A stretch of DNA of 32,290 nucleotides from Pseudomonadota bacterium (lineage in GTDB: Bacteria; Pseudomonadota; Gammaproteobacteria; Burkholderiales; Burkholderiaceae_C). Positions 9,319 through 16,101 of this stretch are shown here, in pieces. The DNA lies in assembly GCA_018241325.1 (NCBI GenBank), contig JAFEEB010000071.1, positions 1,395 to 33,684 on the forward strand, read 5' to 3'. Within the stretch, counting starts at the first letter, position 1. Each line of letters opens with the position of its first letter. A program made the translations under genes and the position numbers. The notes below the pieces were generated by a model. The model was not told where the DNA came from. It searched no databases and saw nothing but the letters and a program-made list of their open reading frames with translations.

Positions 9319-9361
9319 GGTCGGGCTCCTTTGAACGTTGAAGGCGCGCAGGGCGGCCTTG

Positions 9362-10435
9362 CTACTTGCCAATGGTCGGGGTATTCAGGGGTTTGATCCA
9401 GTCGGCCAGCGGATCGCTCACGCGCGTGGGCCTGCTCAGGGCCGGCGCGCGGCGCGCCTGGCCCCAGTCGGAGGCGACGCTGATGCGCCCCGCCAGCTGT
9501 TCCATCCACGCGCCGCTGACATCGCTGCCGCTGCTGGACTGGCTGAAGATCAGGCCCAGGATCTCGCGGGCGCGGGAAGAGCCGGCGTCGGCCGCACGCT
9601 GGTACAGCGTGATGGCGCGCGCGTAGTCGCGTGGCACGCCGTCGCCGCGGTGGTAGCGCTGGGCCAGCGCCAGCAGCGCGTCGGCGTCACCCTCGTTGGC
9701 CAGCGTGCGCAGACGCGCCACGGCGTCGCCGGACGGCTGCTCGCGGCGCTCCAGCCGGGTCAGGTTCTGGCGCGCCACATCCAGCCCGGCTTGCGCGGCG
9801 CGCCGGTACAGATCGATGGCGGCGCCGGTGTTGCCGGCGAGTTCGCGCTCCACGCCCAGGTCGTTGAGCGCCATGACGTCGCCCTCGCGCGCCGCCTGCT
9901 CCAGCAGCGCCGTGGCCTGTTGCGCCGCGCGCGGGCCCGTGCTGCGGCGCTCGACCACGCTGCGCAGGTACAGCGCGCGCGTCAGGCCCAGCGCCGACGC
10001 GCGCTCCAGCCACTGGCGCGCCAGCGGCATGTTGCTGGTGCCGCCGCCGCGCGTGGCCAGAAAATAGCCCAGGGCCGCCATGCCGCGCGCGTCGCCTGCC
10101 TGCGCCGCCTGCTGCCACCAGCGCTGCGTCAGCGCCGCGGCCTGCGGCTCGCTCGGATGGCGGTAGTGGTAGTAGCCCAGCGCCACCATGGCGCCCACGT
10201 CGCCGGCTTGCGCGCGCTGCGTCAGCTCCGCCGGCGCGCCGCCTTCGTCGGCGCTGGGCTCGGGTATCACGATGGAGCGGGCCGGGGGTGCGTCCGCGTC
10301 TGGCGCCGAAGGCTCGGGCGCGGCGGCCCGCGGCGGCAACACGATGGCGGCGGCGGCCGGGCGCAGCCAGCCGGCCAGCAGCAGCGTCGCAGCGACGCGA
10401 CGGCGCCGCGGGGCGATCGGGGCGCCCACGGGCAT
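9362..10435 (-). CDS. Periplasmic Sel1-repeat protein coupled to the CsgG-like gene
   Basis: 357 residues. Its ATG (10435-10433) shares one base with the TGA of the CsgG-like gene (TGATG), a classic translational-coupling overlap. The N-terminus is an Arg-rich, then hydrophobic signal segment (about 1-30, ending PAAAA), followed by a Pro/Ala-rich stretch. From about residue 60 to 310 there are five to six Sel1/TPR-like repeats, for example GDVGAMVALGYYHY, GDARGMAALGYFLA and GDADALLALAQRYHRGDGV with DYARAITLYQRAADAG. Sel1 proteins scaffold protein-protein contacts. The coupling suggests it works at fixed ratio with the channel, perhaps as a periplasmic chaperone or assembly platform; that role is inferred. 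Confidence 0.88.
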   Translation of the reverse strand: MPVGAPIAPRRRRVAATLLLAGWLRPAAAAIVLPPRAAAPEPSAPDADAPPARSIVIPEPSADEGGAPAELTQRAQAGDVGAMVALGYYHYRHPSEPQAAALTQRWWQQAAQAGDARGMAALGYFLATRGGGTSNMPLARQWLERASALGLTRALYLRSVVERRSTGPRAAQQATALLEQAAREGDVMALNDLGVERELAGNTGAAIDLYRRAAQAGLDVARQNLTRLERREQPSGDAVARLRTLANEGDADALLALAQRYHRGDGVPRDYARAITLYQRAADAGSSRAREILGLIFSQSSSGSDVSGAWMEQLAGRISVASDWGQARRAPALSRPTRVSDPLADWIKPLNTPTIGK

Positions 10436-12090
10436 CACGATCTCGTGCCTTTCGCGCCGCTGCTCGCGGCGCTTGCCGGAGCGTTCACCTGCCAAGACAG
10501 CGCCTGGCTGGCCACCACCAGGCCGCTGCCTTCCAGGGCCTGCCGCACGGCGCCGATGTCGGCGTAGTCCGCCAGCGGCGAGAGCTTGGCCGCGGTCAGG
10601 GCCTCGGGCACCTTGCCCACCAGGGGCTGCTGCGTGCTGGCGCACCAAGCCTGCTCGGCGCCGGGCTTGGCCGCCTGGATGAGGAAGCTGTCGGCCTGGC
10701 CGATGTCCGGCACCAGCAGCGCGGTCTTGCCCTGCACCGCGGGTGCGGTCTGCTGCGGATTGGGGTAGATCTGCGTGACGGCGCCTCCGGCATCCTGGTA
10801 GTAGCAGTACAGATAGCCGGTGCGCGCCGACGCAATGCGCAGCACGATGTTGTCGCCCACGTTCAGCGCCGGATCGCGGTGGCCGACGATGCCCATCGCG
10901 ATGCTGCGCGCGCCGGGCTCGTTGTCGGGCAGGCCGGCGGGGCGCGGTGCTAGGTCGGCGCCCGGCGCGCGCGCCTGCTGCGGTTCGAGCCGGTCGGCCG
11001 CCGACATGCCCACGTAGCCGCTCATCAGCCGGGCATAGGTCTCGAAGCTGACGGTGCCGATGGGGGTGAGGTCCATGGCCGACTGGTAGCCTGCCAGCGC
11101 CCGGCGCAGCGCGGGGCTGTCCTGGCCGTCGACCGCGCCGCCCCACAGGCCTTGCGAGGCCAGCACGCGCTGCGCCAGCGTGATGCGCTCGGCCGGCGCG
11201 AGGTCGTCGTACCACGTACGCAACTGGCGCTTGAACTCGGGGTGGTTCTGCTCGTAGTCCACGCAGTTCCAATACGGCAGCTTGGCCCACTTGCCGACCA
11301 GCTCGATGGTGGCCAGGTCCACCAGCAGCCGCACGGCCGCGCCGGCGCCCTGGTTGTTGTCGGCCGCGCGCTCGAACTGCACGCCCAGTTGGTAGATGTG
11401 ACGCGGCAGGCCGGTGGCGCGTCCGCCCAGCTCGATGGCCTTGCCGCCCGAGGCCACCACCAGCTCGTTGGCCGAATCGACGCCGGGCAGAAGCGTGCGC
11501 GAGTTCATGTCGCCCAGGTGCAGGTCCATGCCCACCATGGTGCCCAGCACGTCCCAACTGAAGGCCGCGTCGGTGTTGGCCGTGGACACGCCGATGTTGC
11601 TGCGCTTGCTCACCACCGTCTTGTCGCCGAAGCTGATGGCGCCGGAGACATAGATCTGCGGCTTGCGCAACTCGAGCTGGCCGTTGTTGAGCAGCAAGGT
11701 GGTGAGCGTCTGTACCGTGTCCTGCTTGAGCACGTCGATCTCGTAGTCGACCACCCGAAACGCCTGACTGGTGCGCGACATGCGCGAGAGCGCGGTGATG
11801 ATCATCTCCTTGGTGCCGGTGGCGAACAGCCCCGATGGGTCGGGGATGGTCTTGACGGCGACCAGGGTGCTGGGCACCTGCTCGGCGCTCAGCATGCGGT
11901 CCATGCAGGCCAGCGCTTCGCGCATGGCCGAGGCGGACTTGGTTGGCGTCACCAGCGGCGTCTGTTCGGTCGGCGCCAGGTCGATGACATCCTTGTGCTC
12001 CACCACCGTGGGCTTGATGGCACAGGCAGACAGCAGAGTGCACAGCGCGAGCAGCGCCGAGATTCTTCGATTTGTTGTTGTGGGGAGCAT
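10435..12090 (-). CDS. CsgG/HfaB-like outer-membrane lipoprotein with peptidoglycan-binding and DUF4384-like domains
   Basis: 551 residues. A lipobox LSAC (20-23) follows a short hydrophobic signal. Residues about 50-280 resemble CsgG/HfaB, the nonameric curli or holdfast-anchor export channel: a VAVKTIPDPSGLF start, LSRMSRTSQAFRVVDYE, QIYVSGAISFGDKT and SWDVLGTMVGMDLHLGD blocks. Residues about 300-358 look like a PG_binding_1 domain (AQRVLASQGLWGGAVDG, ALAGYQS, TVSFETYARLM). Residues about 408-495 look like DUF4384 (LNVGDNIVLRIASARTGYLY, YYQDAGGAVTQIYPNP). E. coli CsgG (about 277 residues) has neither extra domain. Upstream lie three small secreted proteins, two of them repeat proteins, likely its cargo. 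No strong Shine-Dalgarno is visible before this ATG, and a U-tailed hairpin lies 28 bases upstream. Confidence 0.87.
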   Translation of the reverse strand: MLPTTTNRRISALLALCTLLSACAIKPTVVEHKDVIDLAPTEQTPLVTPTKSASAMREALACMDRMLSAEQVPSTLVAVKTIPDPSGLFATGTKEMIITALSRMSRTSQAFRVVDYEIDVLKQDTVQTLTTLLLNNGQLELRKPQIYVSGAISFGDKTVVSKRSNIGVSTANTDAAFSWDVLGTMVGMDLHLGDMNSRTLLPGVDSANELVVASGGKAIELGGRATGLPRHIYQLGVQFERAADNNQGAGAAVRLLVDLATIELVGKWAKLPYWNCVDYEQNHPEFKRQLRTWYDDLAPAERITLAQRVLASQGLWGGAVDGQDSPALRRALAGYQSAMDLTPIGTVSFETYARLMSGYVGMSAADRLEPQQARAPGADLAPRPAGLPDNEPGARSIAMGIVGHRDPALNVGDNIVLRIASARTGYLYCYYQDAGGAVTQIYPNPQQTAPAVQGKTALLVPDIGQADSFLIQAAKPGAEQAWCASTQQPLVGKVPEALTAAKLSPLADYADIGAVRQALEGSGLVVASQALSWQVNAPASAASSGAKGTRS

Positions 12091-12117
12091 GCGGGGTGGT
12101 CGGAGCGGAGCCCGAGG

Positions 12118-12149
12118 AAAAAAGCACGGCCGATGCGTGCGGCCGCGCG
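12118..12149 (-). terminator. Rho-independent terminator or attenuator before the CsgG-like gene
   Basis: On the - strand a nine-pair stem (GCGCGGCCG with CGGCCGTGC, one G-U pair) and a seven-base loop (12134-12140) are followed directly by seven T residues (12124-12118). It starts 11 bases after the stop of the 113-residue protein and ends 28 bases before the CsgG-like ATG. It should stop most transcription coming from the small subunit genes while letting some pass into the channel gene. Confidence 0.85.
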
Positions 12150-12159
12150 GAGGTTCTTG

Positions 12160-12501
12160 TTATTTGCAGACGTTGACCACAGGCCCCTTGACCACGATGA
12201 CCTGGTCGTTGTTGCCGGCGCCAAAGCGGTTGCCGATGCGTTCGGTGCCGCTGGTGACCGGAGGGGTGCCGATGTTGGTGACACAGCCACCCTGGCCGCC
12301 CGGCGTGGTGACGCGCTGGCGCTCCACCGTCGCGCGGGCTGCGGGTTCCTCGATCTGGCTGCGCGCCAGCACGCTGGTGACCTTGTTGCGTGAGGCCGGA
12401 TCCATGCCGGCGCGCTCGGCCGGCGGCTTTTGCGCCGCGCCGGCTGCAGCGCACAAGGCCAGACACCCTGCTGCCGCGAGAAGTTGAAGGGCGTTTGCCA
12501 T
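12160..12501 (-). CDS. Small secreted protein with swapped repeat halves (candidate fibre partner)
   Basis: 113 residues; GGGAGG lies five bases before the ATG. A signal peptide spans about 1-23 (ends AGAA); the cysteines in it do not form a proper lipobox. The middle (about 25-65) is polar with no known motif. The C-terminal half contains the two halves of the locus repeat in reverse order: GGQGGCVTNIGT (68-79) then DQVIVVKGPVVNVCK (99-113), compared with QVISINGPVVN followed by NIGS in the 128-residue protein. The only mature cysteines, Cys73 and Cys112, lie within these halves and could be joined by a disulfide. It could cap or pair with an incomplete repeat; that is inference. Confidence 0.8.
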   Translation of the reverse strand: MANALQLLAAAGCLALCAAAGAAQKPPAERAGMDPASRNKVTSVLARSQIEEPAARATVERQRVTTPGGQGGCVTNIGTPPVTSGTERIGNRFGAGNNDQVIVVKGPVVNVCK

Positions 12502-12531
12502 GTGGGCCTCCCGATTGATTGCAGAAAGAAC

Positions 12532-12563
12532 GCACGCGCCCGACGCGGACGCCGGGCGCGTGC
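12532..12563 (-). terminator. Strong hairpin between subunit genes
   Basis: A perfect 11-bp stem (12532-12542 with 12553-12563, GCACGCGCCCG) with a ten-base loop, 15 bases after the stop of the 101-residue repeat protein. On the - strand it is followed by GTTCTTTCTG, only moderately T-rich, so it may be a weak terminator or a 3' stabilising hairpin that enriches the upstream subunit mRNA. Confidence 0.65.
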
Positions 12564-12577
12564 TGCCGGACGCGCCC

Positions 12578-12883
12578 TTACTTGGTGCCGTCGTTGGAGG
12601 CCAGGTTCTGCTCGGCCTTGGTCAGGCCGCCGTTGGCCATGTTGACCACGGCGCCGTTCTTCACGTCGACGCTTTGCTGGTTGTTGCCGCCGATCTTGAC
12701 GTTGCCCTTGTTGGACGCCAGGTTCTGCTTGGCGGTGGCCAGGCCGCCGTTGGCCATGTTGACCACGGCGCCGTTTTCGACCTTGACGGACTGCTTGTTG
12801 TTGCCGCCAATCTTGATGTCGGCCTGTGCGCCGAGCGTGTAGGCCGCGAGCGTGCACGCGATCAGCAGGGAAGATTTTTTCAT
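12578..12883 (-). CDS. Small secreted protein with two 39-residue tandem repeats (candidate fibre subunit)
   Basis: 101 residues; AAAGGA lies upstream of the ATG at good spacing. A signal peptide (about 1-21, ending GAQA) is followed almost entirely by two tandem repeats of 39 residues, starting at Lys24 and Lys63, which I count as 30/39 identical. Each reads KIGGNN-x-QSV-x-V-x-NGAVVNMANGG then A-x-QNLASN. The DNA copies are also close to identical. The Asn/Gln/Gly/Val-rich strand-turn-strand pattern resembles, in style only, curlin repeats. The next gene but one encodes a CsgG-like channel. I propose this as the main or nucleating subunit of an extracellular fibre; no homology to CsgA is claimed. 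Confidence 0.85.
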   Translation of the reverse strand: MKKSSLLIACTLAAYTLGAQADIKIGGNNKQSVKVENGAVVNMANGGLATAKQNLASNKGNVKIGGNNQQSVDVKNGAVVNMANGGLTKAEQNLASNDGTK

Positions 12884-12981
12884 GATGGTTCCTTTCGGTT
12901 GTCAATGCACAATCGCCCTCCCCATGAGGGCACGCATTCCCGGTCCCGGTGCGGGGCTGGAAATTCCTGACGCCCACGCCG

Positions 12982-13368
12982 TCAGCGCGAGCTGCCGATG
13001 TTCATGACGCTGGCGCGACCGCCAAACGCCTGGTTGACCACCGGCCCGTTGATCGAGATCACCTGCGAACCGGAGGAGCCCGCGGGCGTCTTGGACGCAA
13101 TGTTCAATTCGGCATAGCCGCCAGCGCCGGCTGCGTTGATCACCGCGCCCTTGACGTCGGTGATCTGCCGGTTGCCGGGTGGCACGGGAATGCCCTTGGT
13201 CGACGAGATGTTCATGACGGCGGCGCCGCCGGTCACGGCACTGTTGACGATGCCGCCGCTGGCCCGCACGACCTGCTGGTTGTCGGCCAGCGCCCATGGC
13301 GCGCAAAGGCCGATGGCGGCCAGCGCGGCGAGACGGAAAAATGCGTGAACGTTGAGGGTCGGTTTCAT
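12982..13368 (-). CDS. Small secreted protein with three 26-residue repeats (candidate fibre subunit)
   Basis: 128 residues; signal peptide about 1-28 (ends PWALA). The mature part holds three 26-residue repeats at 31-56, 67-92 and 101-126, spaced 36 and 34 apart. Pattern: x-Q-(V/I)-x3-x-G-x-(V/I)-(V/I)-N-x-A, then GG-x-A-x-(V/L)-(M/L)-N-I-x-S. Examples are GGIVNSAVTGGAAVMNISS and GPVVNQAFGGRASVMNIGS. It is the first gene of the locus. No good Shine-Dalgarno is obvious before the ATG. The pattern is shared with the 101-residue protein and the pentapeptide hybrid, which ties the locus together. Confidence 0.85.
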   Translation of the reverse strand: MKPTLNVHAFFRLAALAAIGLCAPWALADNQQVVRASGGIVNSAVTGGAAVMNISSTKGIPVPPGNRQITDVKGAVINAAGAGGYAELNIASKTPAGSSGSQVISINGPVVNQAFGGRASVMNIGSSR

Positions 13369-13816
13369 GGTCGAGTGGTTCGTGCGCCGCCAACACGGGT
13401 TGTGCGTTCGGCGCCTGGAACAAAGCCATCCATGCGCCGAACTCTAGGGGCCTGCCCCGTGCTTACCTGTGGGTGAATGTGACTTCACGGGCTGTTGCAA
13501 TTACCCGTGCGCGCGAGCGGCAAACCGGCGTTTCCCCGTGGCGGATCGGTGCTTGTCCAAATGCAAGCGCTGGCGCGGCATGCACGATCCAGAGTTACCT
13601 CGATGGTCGATTTGGCACGTTCGCAGACGCGATGTGCCAATCAATTACATCGATTTGTTGTTTATTGCCAGCGGGCGCGTGGCCACGGCGTGCCGCAGCG
13701 CCAATGCCTGAATGCTACGCAATAAATAGCATTCAAGCCAATGAATGCAGCGGCGCTGGGCGCTCTTTGGTGAAGTCGGCCGAAATGCGATCGGATCGCG
13801 TCCGCGCGACGCGCCC
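13369..13816. promoter_or_regulatory. Intergenic region upstream of the CsgG-like locus
   Basis: 448 bases between the first fibre gene and the dksA-like gene; I see no credible gene. It contains a 16-base inverted repeat GTGAA-N6-TTCAC at 13473-13488, about 105 bases upstream of the first fibre gene and a plausible operator. A 9-bp stem (TGAATGCTA, 13709-13717 with 13727-13735, nine-base loop) lies nearer the dksA-like stop and could end transcription from that side, although a U-run is lacking. No convincing -35/-10 pair was found on the - strand, which hints at activator-dependent expression. Confidence 0.4.
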
Positions 13817-14197
13817 TCAGCCGCGTGCGCGCTGCGCCTGCTCGAAGCGCGACTTGCAGGCCACGCAGTGGCGCGTCATGGGCTCGGCCTTCAGGCGCTC
13901 GAAGGGGATCGGGCAGCCGCATTCGTCGCACTGGCCGTAGGTGTCGTCGGCCATGCGCTCCAGGGCACGCTTGATGCGGGCGAGCTCGTCCGCATCAAGC
14001 GTGGTCAGTGCGGCGTCCACCTCGCGCGTCTGGTTGGCCAGGCGTCCGCTTTCGTCCTGCGACACGCTGCCCGCGGTGTTCTCCGCCGGCGCCAGGTTGG
14101 CGCGGTTTTGCGTCATCTGCGCCTGCAACTCGTCGCGCCGGGCCAGCAACAGGGTTTTGAGTTCTTGCCGCTCGGCGGCAGTCAGTGCGTGGCTCAT
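13817..14197 (-). CDS. TraR/DksA-family zinc-finger transcription regulator
   Basis: 126 residues; GGAGAT precedes the ATG at 14197. The DksA-like zinc finger is CDECGCPIPFERL (Cys90, Cys93) with CVACKSRFE (Cys111, Cys114), preceded by a coiled-coil region (about 6-80) containing DADELARIKRALERMADDTYG. Such proteins enter the RNA polymerase secondary channel and modulate initiation. At 126 residues it is shorter than classical DksA (about 150), so it is probably one of the DksA-like paralogues found in Burkholderiales. It is divergent from the CWC/efflux pair. Confidence 0.92.
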   Translation of the reverse strand: MSHALTAAERQELKTLLLARRDELQAQMTQNRANLAPAENTAGSVSQDESGRLANQTREVDAALTTLDADELARIKRALERMADDTYGQCDECGCPIPFERLKAEPMTRHCVACKSRFEQAQRARG

Positions 14198-14273
14198 GGG
14201 GGATCTCCGACGGACGATGGGGCGGCGCCAGCGGCCAACGGCCGGGCGCCCTGTGCCGCAGAATAGCACCGCC

Positions 14274-14504
14274 ATGACGCCCGCGCCCGCCCCGATCGAC
14301 CCCACCCGCTGCCCGCTCTGCGGCGGGGCCAATGCGTGCGCGATGGAGGCTGAGCGCGCCAGCGGCCAGCCGCAGGCGCCGTGCTGGTGCACGCAGGCCA
14401 CATTTGCGCCGGCGCTGCGGGCGCAGGTGCCGGCGGCGGCCCGGGGCCGCGCCTGCATCTGCCGGGCCTGCGCGCAACCGGCCGCCGAAGGCGCGGCGCC
14501 GTGA
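14274..14504 (+). CDS. Cysteine-rich CWC-family small protein
   Basis: 76 residues with nine cysteines in the CWC pattern: CPLCGGANACAM near the start, APCWCTQ in the middle and ACICRACA at the end. The spacing suggests metal binding. The family has no firm function that I know of. Its TGA overlaps the GTG of the efflux gene (GTGA), so the two are translationally coupled. Confidence 0.85.
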   Translation: MTPAPAPIDPTRCPLCGGANACAMEAERASGQPQAPCWCTQATFAPALRAQVPAAARGRACICRACAQPAAEGAAP

Positions 14505-15979
14505 GCGCATCGGCACCGCAGGGGCCCGCCGACTCGGGCGCCGCGCTGAGCGCACGCCACGGGCCCAACTACCGCTGGTGGCTGCTGCTGTCCGTGATGG
14601 TGGGCACCATGGCCTCGATCATGTCCTCCACCGTGGTCAACGTGGCCATTCCGGGGCTGTCGCACCAGTTCGCGCTGGGGCAGGCGCGCGCGCAGTGGGT
14701 GACCAGCGGCTTCATGGTGGCGATGACGGTGTCGATGCTGACCACGCCCTGGCTGCTGGCGCGCTTCGGTTATCGCGCCACCTACGACGGCTGCATGGGG
14801 CTGCTGCTGGCCGGCGGCGCGCTGGGCGGCCTGGCGCAAAACTACCCGCTGGTGCTGAGCGCGCGCGTGCTGGAGGGCCTGGCCGCCGGCGTGGTGCAGC
14901 CCATTCCGGCCATCATCATCATGCGTGCCTTCGCGCCGCACGAGCAGGGCCGCGCCAGCGGCATGTTCGGCATGGGCGTGGTGCTGGCGCCGGCGCTGGG
15001 GCCGTCCATCGGCGGGGTGCTGGTGGATTGGTTCGGCTGGCGCTCGATCTTCTTCATGGTCGGCCCGTTCTGCGCGGCCGCCCTGTGGATGGCGCACCGC
15101 TACGTGCCCACCAGCGCGCCCGGTGGCGGGGCGGCGCAGCGCGGCGAGGCGCTGGACGCGCTGGGGCTGCTTTTGACCAGCGCGGGCACGCTCAGCCTGC
15201 TCAACGGCCTGGTGTCGGTGCGCAGCGGCCCAGGCTGGGAGGCGGCGGGCCTGCTGGCGCTGGCCGGCGCCTGCTTTGCCGCCTTTGCCCTGTGGCAGCA
15301 CCGGCGCGCGCGGCGCGGCCAGGCACCGCTGATGAACCTGCGCCTGTTTGCCTGGCGGCCGTTTGCCATGGGCGCGCTGGTGGCGCTGATCTACGGCACG
15401 GCGCTGTTTGGCTCCACCTACCTGCTGCCGGTGTACATGCAGATGGGCCTGGGCCTGTCGGCCTCCAGCGTGGGCGGCATCCTGATGCCCTCGGGCCTGG
15501 TGCTGGCCGGCGCCATTGCCGTGGTGGCGCGCCTGGCCGACCGCACGCCCGCCAGCGGCCTGGTGATGATGGGGCTGTCGCTGCTGGCGCTGTCGTTTGC
15601 GGCCATGGTCACCATTGGCCTGTCGGCCAGCCTGTGGCTGCTCATGACCTGGAGCATCGTCGGGCGCATCGGCCTGGGCTTCATCCTGCCCTCGCTCAAC
15701 CTGGGGGCCATGCGCGGGCTGCAGAAGGACTTGATCTCGCAAGGCTCCAGCGTCATCAACTTCGTGCGCACCCTGGGCGGTGCGGCCGGCGTGGGCCTGT
15801 GCGGCATCGCGCTGGAGTGGCGCCTGGCCGCGCACGGCGTGACGCTGGGCAGCGGGCCGCCCAGCGCGGCGCGGCTGGCGGCGTTCGACGAGGTGTTCTT
15901 GATGCTGGCCGTGCTGTGCGCCGTGGCCATGCTGGCGGCGCGCCACCTGGGCGCGCAGAGTCCGCCGCCGCCGCCCTGA
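14501..15979 (+). CDS. DHA2-family MFS multidrug efflux protein (EmrB/QacA-like)
   Basis: 492 residues from a GTG that overlaps the preceding stop. About 14 hydrophobic helices are predicted, as expected for DHA2 drug:H+ antiporters of the inner membrane. Recognisable parts: helix 1 end STVVNVAIPGLSHQF, WVTSGFMVAMTVSMLTTPWLLARFGYR (motif A-like), RVLEGLAAGVVQPIPAII and GPSIGGVLVDWFGWRSIFF (motif C-like, helix 5). No EmrA-type membrane-fusion partner lies nearby, so it may work alone. Substrate unknown. Confidence 0.9.
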   Translation: MSASAPQGPADSGAALSARHGPNYRWWLLLSVMVGTMASIMSSTVVNVAIPGLSHQFALGQARAQWVTSGFMVAMTVSMLTTPWLLARFGYRATYDGCMGLLLAGGALGGLAQNYPLVLSARVLEGLAAGVVQPIPAIIIMRAFAPHEQGRASGMFGMGVVLAPALGPSIGGVLVDWFGWRSIFFMVGPFCAAALWMAHRYVPTSAPGGGAAQRGEALDALGLLLTSAGTLSLLNGLVSVRSGPGWEAAGLLALAGACFAAFALWQHRRARRGQAPLMNLRLFAWRPFAMGALVALIYGTALFGSTYLLPVYMQMGLGLSASSVGGILMPSGLVLAGAIAVVARLADRTPASGLVMMGLSLLALSFAAMVTIGLSASLWLLMTWSIVGRIGLGFILPSLNLGAMRGLQKDLISQGSSVINFVRTLGGAAGVGLCGIALEWRLAAHGVTLGSGPPSAARLAAFDEVFLMLAVLCAVAMLAARHLGAQSPPPPP

Positions 15980-15985
15980 GCGGGC

Positions 15986-16044
15986 GGTGTCGGCAACGGC
16001 CGTCGATCGGCCGAAAGACCCTGTTGTTGGAATGAACCGACACC
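15986..16044. repeat. Nested inverted repeat between efflux gene and tryptophanase gene
   Basis: GGTGTCGG (15986-15993) pairs with CCGACACC (16037-16044); inside it GGCCG (15998-16002) pairs with CGGCC (16008-16012). It could be a structured leader or a weak terminator for the efflux gene. No U-run follows. Confidence 0.35.
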
Positions 16045-16101
16045 ACGGCCCGCAGCTTGGTGCCACCCTTGCGGCTTGTGCAAAAACCCGAGGATCACCC
16101 C

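Noticed and set aside
9362-12535. A - strand open frame of over 1000 residues spanning the CsgG-like and 113-residue genes
   Set aside because: Only its last 357 codons are a real gene (the Sel1 protein). The rest runs out of frame through the CsgG-like gene, which has a lipobox and recognisable domains.
12578-12883. Assigning the 101-residue repeat protein as CsgA or CsgB
   Set aside because: Repeat length (39) and consensus differ from curlin (S-x5-Q-x-G-x2-N-x-A-x3-Q); similarity is only of style.
13473-13940. Open frames in the region between the fibre locus and the dksA-like gene
   Set aside because: No ribosome-binding site, no domain, and overlap with the dksA-like gene; more likely regulatory DNA.
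13817-16066. A - strand open frame of about 750 residues antisense to the efflux gene
   Set aside because: Only the last 126 codons (DksA-like) are real; the rest is His/Gln/Arg-rich shadow of a high-GC gene.
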